A DNA stretch of 64,000 bases from assembly GCF_000517125.1 (NCBI RefSeq), contig NZ_KI912155.1, positions 1,186,418 to 1,250,417 of the forward strand. The letters are read 5' to 3'. The translations under genes and the position numbers were made by a program. The stretch comes from Arthrobacter sp. MA-N2. GTDB taxonomy: Bacteria; Actinomycetota; Actinomycetes; Actinomycetales; Micrococcaceae. Positions 34,017 to 42,741 of the stretch are shown here, piece by piece. How positions within the stretch are numbered: the first letter of the stretch is position 1; every line of letters starts with the position of its first letter. The notes below the pieces were generated by a model that saw only the letters and a program-made list of their open reading frames with translations, did not search any database and had not been told where the DNA came from.

Positions 34017-35774
34017 ATGGCACCCGCCGATTTCACCACCGGAGCCCGTCCGGTCAAGGCCGCCCGCGGCACCAAGCTCACTGCCAAGTCCTGGCAGACC
34101 GAGGCGCCTTTGCGCATGCTGATGAACAACCTGGACCCGGAGGTCGCCGAACACCCGGATGACCTGGTCGTCTATGGCGGCACAGGCCGTGCCGTCCGTT
34201 CATGGGCCGCGTTCGACGCGATCACCCGCACCCTGGAAACCATGGAGAAGGACGAGACCCTGCTGGTCCAGTCCGGCAAGCCCGTCGGCGTCTTCCGCAC
34301 CCACGAATGGGCACCCCGGGTGCTTTTGGCCAACTCCAACCTCGTGGGCGATTGGGCAACGTGGCCCGAGTTCCGGCGCCTTGAGGCCGAAGGCCTGATG
34401 ATGTACGGGCAGATGACCGCCGGGTCCTGGATTTACATCGGCACCCAGGGGATCCTGCAGGGCACGTACGAGACGTTTGCCGCCGTCGGGAACAAACTCG
34501 GGGCCGCAAGGCATGACGCTGCCGGTCGCCTGGCCGCCGTCGCCGAAGGCTCCACGGAAGGCCCGCTGGCCGGGACCCTGACCCTGACCGGCGGTTGCGG
34601 CGGCATGGGCGGCGCCCAGCCCTTGGCTGTCACCCTGAACGACGGCGCGTGCCTGATCGTCGACGTCGACGAGAGCCGCCTGCGCCGCCGTGCCGGCAAG
34701 CGCTACCTGGACGAGGTCGAAACCGATCTCGACGCCGCGATTGCCAAGGTCGTGAAGGCCAAGGAAGAGCGCCGCGGCTGGTCCGTGGGCTACGTCGGAA
34801 ACGCGGCCGAGGTGTTCCCGGAACTGCTGCGCCGCCACAAGGCCGGCGAGCTGACCATTGACGTCGTCACCGATCAGACGTCCGCGCATGACCCGCTGTC
34901 CTACTTGCCGGAGGGCATCACCGTTGAGGACTGGCACGCCGAGGCAGAGGCGGACCCGGAAGGCTTCACGAAAAAGGCCCAGGCTTCCATGGCCCGGCAC
35001 GTGCAGGCCATGGTGGAATTTCAGGACGCCGGCGCCGAGGTCTTCGACTACGGCAACTCGATCCGCGACGAGGCCCGCAAGGGCGGCTACGGACGGGCGT
35101 TCGAGTTCCCCGGTTTCGTCCCGGCCTACATCCGTCCGCTGTTCTGCGAGGGCCTTGGTCCGTTCCGCTGGGTCGCGCTGTCCGGTGACCCCGAAGATAT
35201 CGCCGTGACCGATGCGGCGATCAAGGAACTGTTCCCGGAGAACACCCACCTGCACAAGTGGCTGGATGCTGCTGCCGAGCGGGTCGAGTTCGAAGGCTTG
35301 CCGGCCCGCATTTGCTGGCTCGGTTACGGCGAACGTGCCAAGGCAGGACTGCTCTTCAACCAGCTCGTGAAGGAGGGCAAGGTCAAGGCTCCCATCGTGA
35401 TCGGCCGCGACCACCTGGACTCCGGCTCGGTCGCCTCCCCGTACCGGGAAACCGAGTCCATGGCCGACGGCTCCGACGCGATTGCCGACTGGCCCTTGCT
35501 GAACGCCCTGCTCAACACCTCCTCCGGCGCCACCTGGGTCTCGATCCACCATGGCGGCGGCGTCGGTATCGGCCGCTCCCTGCACGCCGGGCAGGTTTCT
35601 GTTGCCGACGGCACCGAGCTCGCTGCCGAGAAGCTCGAACGCCTCCTCACCAACGACCCCGGCATGGGGGTCATCCGCCACGTCGACGCCGGCTACCCGC
35701 GCGCCGTCGAAGTCGCAAAGGAACGCGGCGTCCGCATCCCCATGAACGAAGCCACCCCAACTAGCTCGCACTAG
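34017..35774 (+). CDS. hutU: Urocanate hydratase
   Basis: A 585-residue urocanase, the second enzyme of histidine breakdown (urocanate to imidazolone propionate, with tightly bound NAD+). Diagnostic stretches are [17 protein letters not shown], the glycine-rich [11 protein letters not shown] and [19 protein letters not shown]. The active-site-region cysteine is Cys433 in [17 protein letters not shown] precedes the ATG. The protein is about 30 residues longer than typical enzymes. Its last five residues (PTSSH) and stop codon are encoded inside the palindromic repeat at 35756-35821. hutH follows 62 nt later. Confidence 0.96.
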   Translation: MAPADFTTGARPVKAARGTKLTAKSWQTEAPLRMLMNNLDPEVAEHPDDLVVYGGTGRAVRSWAAFDAITRTLETMEKDETLLVQSGKPVGVFRTHEWAPRVLLANSNLVGDWATWPEFRRLEAEGLMMYGQMTAGSWIYIGTQGILQGTYETFAAVGNKLGAARHDAAGRLAAVAEGSTEGPLAGTLTLTGGCGGMGGAQPLAVTLNDGACLIVDVDESRLRRRAGKRYLDEVETDLDAAIAKVVKAKEERRGWSVGYVGNAAEVFPELLRRHKAGELTIDVVTDQTSAHDPLSYLPEGITVEDWHAEAEADPEGFTKKAQASMARHVQAMVEFQDAGAEVFDYGNSIRDEARKGGYGRAFEFPGFVPAYIRPLFCEGLGPFRWVALSGDPEDIAVTDAAIKELFPENTHLHKWLDAAAERVEFEGLPARICWLGYGERAKAGLLFNQLVKEGKVKAPIVIGRDHLDSGSVASPYRETESMADGSDAIADWPLLNALLNTSSGATWVSIHHGGGVGIGRSLHAGQVSVADGTELAAEKLERLLTNDPGMGVIRHVDAGYPRAVEVAKERGVRIPMNEATPTSSH

Positions 35775-35821
35775 ATGTCGTTTTGAGCGCTCAAAACGAC
35801 ATTAACTGCCAGCTAGTTGGG
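35756..35821. repeat. 66-bp palindromic intergenic repeat, copy 3 (hutU-hutH)
   Basis: The most symmetric copy. The inner stem ATGTCGTTTTGAGC pairs with GCTCAAAACGACAT without a loop, and the outer CCCAACTAGCT pairs with AGCTAGTTGGG. The left arm encodes the end and stop of HutU; the right arm ends 15 bp before the hutH start. The right arm contains AACTGCCAG, linking it to the element at 19253. In mRNA it would place a strong hairpin between the two hut cistrons and could set their relative expression. Confidence 0.9.
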
Positions 35822-35836
35822 CGAGAAAGGAACACC

Positions 35837-37483
35837 ATGACACTCCCCACAAACTCCCTAACCTCGCACGCTCGGCCAGGGAACCCTGTTCGCGTGGCTC
35901 CAACACACGAACCGCTGACCGTCACCCTCGGCTCCAGCGGAGTCACACCGGAGGACGTCGTCGCCGTCGCACGCCACGACGCCAAGGTGACCATTTCCCA
36001 GGAAGCCCTGGACACGGTGGCGAAGGTCCGCGCCCACATCGACGACCTCGCCCACAGCGAGGTCCCCGCGTACGGTGTCTCTACGGGCTTCGGCGCCCTG
36101 GCCAACCGCCACATCCCCAACGAACTCCGCACCCAGCTGCAGAAGTCGCTCATCCGCAGCCATGCCGCCGGCATGGGCCCGGCAGTGGAACGCGAAGTGG
36201 TCCGCGGCATCATGTTCCTTCGCGCCAAGACCCTGGCGTCGGGCCGCACGGGCGTTCGTCCCGTGGTCCTGCAGACCATGGTGGACGTCCTCAACGCCGG
36301 CATCACCCCCGTTGTCCGTGAATTCGGCTCCCTCGGTTGCTCCGGGGACCTTGCTCCGCTGTCCCACTGCGCCCTGGTCCTGATGGGCGAAGGCGAAGCG
36401 ATCGGTCCCGACGGCGAACTCTATGGCGCTGCGGGCACGAGGCCTGTCGCCATGCTGCTCGCCGAACACGGCATCGAGCCGGTCGTCCTTGCGGAAAAGG
36501 AAGGCCTGGCGCTGGTCAACGGCACCGAGGGCATGCTCGGCATGCTCCTCATGGCCATCGCCGACCTGCACCTGCTACTCACGACGGCGGATATCACCGC
36601 TGCGCTCAGCGTCGAGGCGCTGCTCGGTACGGACCAGGTTTTCCTGCCTGAGCTGCACGCAGCTTTGCGTCCCCACCCGGGCCAGGCAGCCAGCGCGGAC
36701 AACATGCTGCGGGTGCTCTCCAACTCACCGATCGTTGCTTCGCACCGTGTGAATGACACGAAGGTCCAGGACGCATACTCGCTCCGTTGCGCGCCCCAGG
36801 TGGCCGGCGCAGTCCGCGACACGGTGACGCACGCTGAGCTCGTCGCCTCCCGGGAGTTGGCAGCCGCTATCGACAACCCCGTGGTGCTTCCGGATGGCCG
36901 CGTGTCCTCCAACGGAAATTTCCACGGCGCCCCCGTGGCCTACGTGCTGGACTTCCTGGCCATCGCCGTCGCGGACCTGTCCTCCATCGCAGAGCGCCGC
37001 ACGGACCGCATGCTGGACCCGGCCCGCTCACACGGACTCCCGGCCTTCCTTGCCGACGATCCCGGCGTGGACTCAGGCCTCATGATCGCCCAGTACACCC
37101 AGGCCGGTCTTGTCTCGGACAACAAGCGCTTGGCCGTGCCGGCGTCGGTGGACTCCATCCCGAGCTCCGCCATGCAGGAAGACCACGTCTCCATGGGTTG
37201 GCATGCCGCCCGCAAGCTACGCAAGGCCATCGAGAACCTGCGCCGCGTCTTGGCCGTGGAACTCGTGACTAGCGCACGCGCACTGGACATCCGCACGAAA
37301 CTGTCCGGTGGCGAACTTACTCCGGGACCCGCTGGCGCCGCCGTGATCGAGGTGCTGCGCGGCGTCGTCGACGGCCCCGGAACTGACCGTTTCCTCTCAC
37401 CGGAACTGGAAGCGGCGGACCGCTTGGTAGCTGCTGGCGAGGTGCGGGCGGCCGCCGAATCCGCCGTCGGAATTCTCGCCTGA
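35837..37483 (+). CDS. hutH: Histidine ammonia-lyase with a Cys-Ser-Gly triad
   Basis: A 548-residue aromatic ammonia-lyase that deaminates histidine to urocanate. The autocatalytic MIO cofactor site is in GSLGCSGDLAPLSH, residues Cys168-Ser169-Gly170. Most enzymes have Ala-Ser-Gly, so this has Cys in place of Ala. Other family marks are YGVSTGFGALANRHIP near residue 78, the QDAYSLRC block and the FHGAPVAYVLD segment. The ATG at 35837 follows AAAGGAA; the open frame upstream comes from the repeat. hutU is upstream and a strong terminator follows. Confidence 0.95.
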   Translation: MTLPTNSLTSHARPGNPVRVAPTHEPLTVTLGSSGVTPEDVVAVARHDAKVTISQEALDTVAKVRAHIDDLAHSEVPAYGVSTGFGALANRHIPNELRTQLQKSLIRSHAAGMGPAVEREVVRGIMFLRAKTLASGRTGVRPVVLQTMVDVLNAGITPVVREFGSLGCSGDLAPLSHCALVLMGEGEAIGPDGELYGAAGTRPVAMLLAEHGIEPVVLAEKEGLALVNGTEGMLGMLLMAIADLHLLLTTADITAALSVEALLGTDQVFLPELHAALRPHPGQAASADNMLRVLSNSPIVASHRVNDTKVQDAYSLRCAPQVAGAVRDTVTHAELVASRELAAAIDNPVVLPDGRVSSNGNFHGAPVAYVLDFLAIAVADLSSIAERRTDRMLDPARSHGLPAFLADDPGVDSGLMIAQYTQAGLVSDNKRLAVPASVDSIPSSAMQEDHVSMGWHAARKLRKAIENLRRVLAVELVTSARALDIRTKLSGGELTPGPAGAAVIEVLRGVVDGPGTDRFLSPELEAADRLVAAGEVRAAAESAVGILA

Positions 37484-37517
37484 GGCCGAACAAAATATCG
37501 TTCGGGTGAAAAAACGG

Positions 37518-37562
37518 AAGCGCCCCGGAAATGTTTGGCAATACGTGCCACGGGGCGCTTTC
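37518..37562 (+). terminator. Terminator after hutH
   Basis: AAGCGCCCCG (37518-37527) pairs perfectly with CGGGGCGCTT (37551-37560) around a 23-nt loop, followed by TTCTGTG. It lies 34 bp after the hutH stop and should end the hutUH transcript, though the T-run is short. Confidence 0.7.
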
Positions 37563-37677
37563 TGTGTAGTAGAACTTATGGGGTACGGCATGTCCACGCC
37601 GACGATGTCGTGGGCCTGCCGGGGGAATATCCGTTCACAACTGAAACAACGAACATCCACAAAGGGGTAGAAGTTCA

Positions 37678-37926
37678 ATGAAGGCACGCGGGACAGTCCT
37701 GTCCAGGCGAATCGCACAGTCCGCCGTCGTTTCCAATTGGGGAAGCTTGAAGGTGGGGGAGCGGATCGAAGTCGTAAGGCATGCACACGTGGTCGCGGCG
37801 GGGGAGGTGCAGGAAGTCTCGGGCAGCGGCAATGTTGTGTGGCTTGAACCGGCCGGACCTGGTGCTGACGAAGCCGCCAAGCAGCTTTTCATGAAGTCCG
37901 ACGGCGTGGTGCTGCGCCGGGCGTAG
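37678..37926 (+). CDS. Small protein of unknown function in the hut region
   Basis: An 82-residue protein beginning at ATG 37678 with AAAGGGG upstream. It is rich in short beta-strand-like segments (LKVGERIEVVRHAHVVAAGE, VSGSGNVVWLEP), suggesting a small barrel, and basic at both ends. It lies after the hutH terminator, so it is probably transcribed separately. A very strong hairpin follows 22 nt after its stop. I do not recognise a family. Confidence 0.55.
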   Translation: MKARGTVLSRRIAQSAVVSNWGSLKVGERIEVVRHAHVVAAGEVQEVSGSGNVVWLEPAGPGADEAAKQLFMKSDGVVLRRA

Positions 37927-37948
37927 CTAGTCGAACAAGTGAATTCCG

Positions 37949-37998
37949 ATGCCAAGGAGCGGACCTCCCGATGACGCGGGAGGTCCGCTCCTTGGCAT
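37949..37998. terminator. Strong bidirectional terminator-like hairpin
   Basis: A perfect 22-bp stem (37949-37970 with 37977-37998) around the 6-nt loop ATGACG, beginning ATGCCAAGGAGCGG. It sits between two convergent small genes ending at 37926 and 38005 and could stop transcription from both sides. No T-tract follows on either strand. Confidence 0.75.
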
Positions 37999-38004
37999 GT
38001 GAAA

Positions 38005-38226
38005 CTAGGCGGCGATGACTTCGCGGGTCTGGCCGAACGGCACGGACTCGTCAAGGGCCACCGTGTAGTTTCCCGGCTCGTGGCGGGTCACGAGGATCCC
38101 GCAGCGGCCGTTGTCTGCTGCGGCCTCGATGAGGGTGCCGACAGCACGGTTCAGCCCGGCGTGGACCTCATCGACGGACGAAAAGGACAAGCGGATTTCG
38201 TTGTGTTCAATTGTTGCGGTGTTCAT
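38005..38226 (-). CDS. Small protein of unknown function
   Basis: A 73-residue acidic protein starting at ATG 38226 with AGAAGGAG upstream, a strong ribosome site. It alternates strands and one helix (SSVDEVHAGLNRAVGTLIEA) and ends QTREVIAA. No motif I recognise and no hydrophobic segment. It lies downstream of hutG on the same strand but separated by 209 nt and a 66-bp palindromic repeat, so it likely has its own promoter. Confidence 0.6.
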   Translation of the reverse strand: MNTATIEHNEIRLSFSSVDEVHAGLNRAVGTLIEAAADNGRCGILVTRHEPGNYTVALDESVPFGQTREVIAA

Positions 38227-38354
38227 TGGGGGGGCTCCTTCTGCAGGGTGCCGCAGGGGGGAGCGGCAATTCCTGCATCAAAAGATAGCAAAGAGTCGTG
38301 GGATGTCCTTCATTCTGGGAGCTGGATCACCGGCTGTCATCCAACAGGCAGGCG

Positions 38355-38420
38355 CCCAACTGACTCGCAGTAGATGTCGTTATGACGCCTCAGAACGACA
38401 ACAAATGCGAGTCAGTTGGG
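38355..38420. repeat. 66-bp palindromic intergenic repeat, copy 4
   Basis: Begins CCCAACTGACTCGCA and ends TGCGAGTCAGTTGGG, with TGACGCCTCA at the centre. It lies 15 bp downstream of the hutG stop codon, in the usual gene-end position. Its arms combine the left version of copy 2 and the right version of copy 1. Confidence 0.9.
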
Positions 38421-38435
38421 TGGGCGACCAGACCG

Positions 38436-39416
38436 CTAGCCCAGCAGCGTGTTCACCAAGCGCGCGGCTACCTTGGCGGTCCGCGAGTCGATGTCGAATC
38501 CGGGGTTGAGTTCGGCGACGTCCAAGTGCAGGAGTTTTCCGCTGGCTGCGAGCTGCCGGCACACAGCGCTGATGACGGGCAGCGGAACGCCATACGCCGC
38601 AGGAGCGCTCACGCCAGGAGCCACCGACGCCGGCAGCACGTCCAGGTCAATCGTCAGGTACAGCACGTCCACCGTGTCCAGGAACTGCCCCACGAACTCC
38701 CGGACGGCTTCCACGGAGCAGTCCTCATCCAGCAAGTACTTCACGCCCAAGCGATGCGCCGTGTCGAAGAGCGCACGGGTGTTGTTGGGTTCGGAAATTC
38801 CGACGACGGCGTATTTCAGTTCGCGGCTGGCGGCGGCTTCCGCTCGAGCCATCTGCAGGAACGGCGTGCCCGAGCTCGGCACCGGCTCGTCACGCAGGTC
38901 GAAATGCGCATCCAGGTTCAGCACACCCAGCCGTTTGCCCCTTCGTACAGCATCCGAGCCGGCCACTCCCAGGTAGCTCGCGAAGGCGGTTTCATGCCCG
39001 CCGCCAAACAACACGGTGAGGTTGCCGGCGTCGAGCAACTCCGAAATGACCCGTCCCGCACGCTCCTGCCCCGCCTCCAGCGAGCCGTCCTCCACAAGGA
39101 CGTCGCCGGCGTCGAAGACGTCCCGGTCCAGATGGAAAGCCAGCGGAGCCAAGGCTTGCCGGATAGCCACCGGCGCGGCCGCCGCGCCGGTGCGGCCTTT
39201 GTTGCGCCGCACCCCTTCATCACTGCGAAACCCCACGACGACGGCGGGCCGGGGACCCGCTTCGCTCGCGCCGGGGGATTCCGCGCAAGGGGATTCTACG
39301 CATGGAGTGTAAGGCGTCACCACTTGCCACCAGCGCCGGTGCTGCTCGCCGTCGCCGTCGAAACGGCCGGTCCACGGCGTCGGGCGTATGTCGGCAACAG
39401 CCGGGGAAATCTCCAT
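38436..39416 (-). CDS. hutG: Formimidoylglutamase
   Basis: A 326-residue ureohydrolase-fold (arginase family) enzyme. The two-manganese site is visible as GGGHE, LDAHFD and the DLDVLPASVAPG stretch. In this hut context the reaction is N-formimidoyl-glutamate to glutamate and formamide, the last step of the pathway. Agmatinase or another ureohydrolase is less likely here. The ATG at 39416 lacks a strong ribosome site. It lies 74 nt downstream of the purine permease gene on the same strand and may share its transcript. Confidence 0.88.
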   Translation of the reverse strand: MEISPAVADIRPTPWTGRFDGDGEQHRRWWQVVTPYTPCVESPCAESPGASEAGPRPAVVVGFRSDEGVRRNKGRTGAAAAPVAIRQALAPLAFHLDRDVFDAGDVLVEDGSLEAGQERAGRVISELLDAGNLTVLFGGGHETAFASYLGVAGSDAVRRGKRLGVLNLDAHFDLRDEPVPSSGTPFLQMARAEAAASRELKYAVVGISEPNNTRALFDTAHRLGVKYLLDEDCSVEAVREFVGQFLDTVDVLYLTIDLDVLPASVAPGVSAPAAYGVPLPVISAVCRQLAASGKLLHLDVAELNPGFDIDSRTAKVAARLVNTLLG

Positions 39417-39490
39417 GATCCAAGCTCAGCTCATGGCGACGCCGAAAAACACCTCCGGCGGCCGAAGGGTGTCCGGTATTCCGGAAAGGC

Positions 39491-40933
39491 CTATTTGACG
39501 CCCAGGATTTCCTCGACGGGACCGATCCCGAAGAACAGCAGGAATGCCGCGGCCACGGCCCACATGAGCGGATGGACTTCGCGGGCCCGGCCTTGGAACG
39601 TGCGGATGAGTGCGAAGGAAATGAACCCCGCACCCAGGCCGTTGGCGATCGAGTAGGTGAACGGCATGAGGGACATGGTCAGGAACGCAGGAATGCCCAC
39701 ACCCCAGTCCTGCCAGTGGATCTTGCCCACCTGGGACACCATCATGAAGCCCACCACCACCAGGGCGGGAGCCACGGCCTCGAACGGGACCAAGTTGATG
39801 AGCGGGGTGAAGAACATGGCCACCAGGAACAGCAGGCCCGTCACGATCGAAGCCAGTCCGGTGCGGGCGCCCTCGCCGATGCCCGCACCCGACTCCACGA
39901 AGATCTGGTTGGAGGACACGGAGGCCCCGCCGCCCACGATCGCGCTGAGGGCGTCCACTTGGAGGACACGGTCCACATTGGGGATGTTCCCGTGCTTGTC
40001 GATGTTTCCGGCTTCCCTCGCCAGGCCCACCATGGTGCCCATGGCATCGAAGAAGATGCTGAGGAGGATCACGAAAGCCAAGAGGGTGGCGGCGATGATG
40101 CCGAGGTGTTGGAAGGCGCCGAGGGGGTTGGCCTTGCCGATGAGGGACAGGTCCGGGGCGGCCCACTCGGTGAACTTCGGGGCAACCAGGGACCAGCCGC
40201 GGGGGTTGTAGTTCTTACCGTCGAAACTCGGACCGATGTGCAGGGTGAATTCCAGGATGGCTGCCAGGGCCGTGGAGACGATGATGCCGATCAAGATGGC
40301 GCCACGCACCTTGCGGACCACCAAGGCGATGGTCAGGACAAGGCCCACGACGAACACCAGGGTGGGCCAGCCAAGCAGCTTCCCGTCGACGCCCAGGCCA
40401 AGGGGGACGGAGGTACCGGCGGCGTCCGGGATGCGGCGTACGAAGCCGGCATTGACCAGGCCGATCAGGGCGATGAAGAGGCCGATGCCCACCACGATCG
40501 CGGTCTTCAGTGCCTCGGGTACGGCCTTGAACACCGCGGTCCGGAAACCGGTGAGCACCAGGATGAGCATGGTCAACCCCGAGAGCATGACGAGGCCCAT
40601 CATGTCCGGCCACGTCAGGCCGGGATGCGAGGCAATCGTGACGGCCACGAAGGCATTGACGCCCAGTCCGGTAGCCACGGCGAAGGGGTGCTTTGCCCAA
40701 GCTCCCATAATGATGGTCATGATGCCTGCCACGAAGGCAGTGGTGGCGGCGACGGCGGCGAACCCTAGCGAGGCGCCATGGGAGTCCGCCCCGGAAAGGA
40801 TCAAGGGGTTGAGGACCACGATGTAGCTCATGGCAAAGAAGGTGGCGAAGCCGCCTCGGATTTCCCGCGAGTAGTTGGATCCGCGTTCCGAAATCTTGAA
40901 GTAGCGATCGATGGCTGAGCCCTGTTTGAGCAT
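39491..40933 (-). CDS. NCS2/AzgA-type purine permease
   Basis: A 480-residue, multi-helix transporter of the AzgA-like NCS2 family (adenine, guanine or hypoxanthine uptake). The N-terminus FKISERGSNYSREIRGGFATF is cited by position 13-33 and is the AzgA start; ATGLGVNAF and GEGARTGLAS are further family blocks. The ATG at 40933 (MLKQGSAIDRYF) is supported by family length. The frame extends 70 codons upstream without homology. It precedes hutG by 74 nt, which could place purine and histidine scavenging under shared nitrogen control. Confidence 0.9.
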   Translation of the reverse strand: MLKQGSAIDRYFKISERGSNYSREIRGGFATFFAMSYIVVLNPLILSGADSHGASLGFAAVAATTAFVAGIMTIIMGAWAKHPFAVATGLGVNAFVAVTIASHPGLTWPDMMGLVMLSGLTMLILVLTGFRTAVFKAVPEALKTAIVVGIGLFIALIGLVNAGFVRRIPDAAGTSVPLGLGVDGKLLGWPTLVFVVGLVLTIALVVRKVRGAILIGIIVSTALAAILEFTLHIGPSFDGKNYNPRGWSLVAPKFTEWAAPDLSLIGKANPLGAFQHLGIIAATLLAFVILLSIFFDAMGTMVGLAREAGNIDKHGNIPNVDRVLQVDALSAIVGGGASVSSNQIFVESGAGIGEGARTGLASIVTGLLFLVAMFFTPLINLVPFEAVAPALVVVGFMMVSQVGKIHWQDWGVGIPAFLTMSLMPFTYSIANGLGAGFISFALIRTFQGRAREVHPLMWAVAAAFLLFFGIGPVEEILGVK

Positions 40934-41047
40934 GGAGGTCTCCGGGAATCGGGGAAATGTGCTCTCAAATCCTATGCCCGCAGCTTCGGTGCACTCGCGA
41001 ATTCGCCTAGTCTGTAAGGAATCCAACACTAAGGGAGTCCATCGCTC

Positions 41048-41680
41048 ATGCGCCCCATCCGCCAGTTGCTTGCCGTCGTCCTCGCTTTCACCGCGGCCCT
41101 TTTTTCGGCCGCCCTGTTCTCGGCGGCACCTGCCTTCGCGCACGACGTCGCCGAGTCAACCTCGCCCGCCAACGGATCAACCGTTGCCAACGTCCCCGAT
41201 GCCGTGTCGATCACCTTCAACAACCGGCCGCTCTTGCTCGGCTCGCAGGTGCAGGTCAAAGACGCGTCCGGGCAGGACTGGGCAGACGGTTCCGTGGACA
41301 TTGTGGACACCGTGGTATCGCAGAAGTTGCGGTCCGGGGCACCTGCCGGGGTCTTCACGGTGGTGTGGCGTGTGGTCAGTTCGGATTCGCACCCCATTGA
41401 GGGCACGTTCACTTTCACCGCGAAGTCAGGAAGTACGACGGCGGGCGGCGGCGCGGTGGGACCCGCGCCTTCGGTCGAGGTTCCCACCGCCGGCACTGCG
41501 GCTCCGGGGTCCACCACGACGCCGGAAAACACCACCGATGCTTCCCAGCCCTTCCCTTGGAGCATCGTGGCCTTCGCAGTAGTGGCCGCGGGGCTCTTGG
41601 TGTTCCTGGGTGTCACTGCACGACGCCGGCTGGCAGGGGACTCCGAGGAGTCCAGCGACGATGAGTCAAAGGAACCGTAG
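41048..41680 (+). CDS. CopC-domain copper-binding membrane-anchored protein
   Basis: A 210-residue exported protein. The signal peptide ends in AFA near residue 31, leaving His as the first mature residue (HDVAEST), the classic copper-binding N-terminus of CopC. The CopC beta-barrel (about 32-125) contains a second metal histidine in SDSHPIEGTFTF. A Thr/Gly/Pro linker and one C-terminal membrane helix (about 172-192) follow, with an acidic tail. Its stop codon directly abuts that of the convergent gene (TAGCTA). It probably takes part in copper handling at the cell surface. Confidence 0.9.
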   Translation: MRPIRQLLAVVLAFTAALFSAALFSAAPAFAHDVAESTSPANGSTVANVPDAVSITFNNRPLLLGSQVQVKDASGQDWADGSVDIVDTVVSQKLRSGAPAGVFTVVWRVVSSDSHPIEGTFTFTAKSGSTTAGGGAVGPAPSVEVPTAGTAAPGSTTTPENTTDASQPFPWSIVAFAVVAAGLLVFLGVTARRRLAGDSEESSDDESKEP

Positions 41681-42349
41681 CTAGGCCAGGGCCGAAACTG
41701 CTGCGAAGGTGCCGGTAAGGGCCCCATGGACGCTGCCCGGGTGCACCTTGGCGGAAATCGCCTGGCCCACTACCTTGGCTTGGCGCAGGACTTCCTTGGG
41801 CGTGGGCGTGGCGAGCTCACCAACGCCCACCAGATACATTCCCATCGCGCGCATGGCGGCGACGAGATTCTGTCCGATGGCGATGCCGAGTTCGGCGAGC
41901 ATCCTCCGCAACTGGCTCTGCCCGCAGCGAGTGACAACAACGTGGTCGGCCAGAAGTACTCCGTTGGCCGTGTGGATGGCCCATTGGCGGGAAGGCGCTT
42001 CTGGAGAGGCCAAGCCCGGCGAGACCGCGCCGGCGGGGGTCTCGTCCAAACGATCCAGGCGGACAGCTCGCGTCGTGCTCCGTACATCGAGGCTGTGGCT
42101 GGCTGCATAGTTGCGCAGGTGCCTCAGGATTTCGCTGCGCTCCTGGAGGCAGGCGGCGTCAGCGGCGTCGCAGCGCTGGAGGATGCCGGTGTTGAGCGGC
42201 TGCGAAGTACGGGGGACATACATCCCGTCTACCACGATCGCGTCCACTCCGTAGCGGCTGAGTTCACTAGCTACGGCCAAGCCGGACATGCCGGTACCGA
42301 TGACCACGGTGGTGGTGCGTTCCGTACTCGCAGCAGGCATGGTTGACAC
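41681..42349 (-). CDS. Short NAD(P)/FAD-binding flavoprotein-like protein
   Basis: A 222-residue Rossmann-fold protein with VVIGTGMSGLAVASEL (GxGxxG) near the start and a second nucleotide-associated stretch ADHVVVTRCG. The GTG at 42349 has AAGGAGG at ideal spacing; the ATG three codons later is the alternative. It is roughly half the length of typical FAD monooxygenases or disulfide oxidoreductases, lacking the usual C-terminal FAD ribityl motif. It may be a shortened paralogue with altered or lost catalysis. Confidence 0.6.
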   Translation of the reverse strand: MSTMPAASTERTTTVVIGTGMSGLAVASELSRYGVDAIVVDGMYVPRTSQPLNTGILQRCDAADAACLQERSEILRHLRNYAASHSLDVRSTTRAVRLDRLDETPAGAVSPGLASPEAPSRQWAIHTANGVLLADHVVVTRCGQSQLRRMLAELGIAIGQNLVAAMRAMGMYLVGVGELATPTPKEVLRQAKVVGQAISAKVHPGSVHGALTGTFAAVSALA

Positions 42350-42741
42350 AGCTTGGCTCCTCCTTGAAAGATGCGTTGCCGAAGGCAACACGGGCGGCGT
42401 CCGGGTCCCCCAAGCGGTCGCAACTGATAGCCGTTGACGTGTTGAAAAACACTATCCCCGGTCACCAGTGCCTCGAACATTACAGAAGAAATCGCGTGGT
42501 GGATAGCCCCGTCATCGGCATGTCTGCCAAAGCGTTTCTTACGCGGCGATCCTGCCGAATCCAAGCCGCTCGGGCGGGTTTCCACCGGCGATTCTTCCCG
42601 CTTGATTCGGCCCTTGCAAACGAGAATAGTGAGCATTGGAGACCGCAACTCACGGCAGTCAAGCAAGAAACACGTTGTTGGCGCGGCCTCTGGCAGAATA
42701 GCCGCAACATCAGCCAGCAGCAGTGCGAGGAAGCAGGGCCC
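42350..42741. other. 392-bp spacer before the UspA gene
   Basis: This gap between the divergent flavoprotein-like and UspA genes holds no gene I can support, although the UspA frame stays open through it. A weak promoter candidate for UspA is TTGATT (42602-42607) with AATAGT (42625-42630) at 17-nt spacing. No palindrome stands out. Confidence 0.4.

Noticed and set aside
34200..35771. 523-codon open frame opposite hutU
   Set aside because: Low-information composition with no motif; the plus strand encodes a textbook urocanate hydratase.
37678..38226. Toxin-antitoxin pair formed by the 82- and 73-residue proteins
   Set aside because: The genes are convergent and separated by a strong hairpin, which is not the usual layout, and neither has a toxin or antitoxin motif.
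39572..40768. 398-codon Asp/His-rich frame opposite the purine permease
   Set aside because: Its composition is what reverse-reading a hydrophobic membrane-protein gene gives; no independent start or domain.
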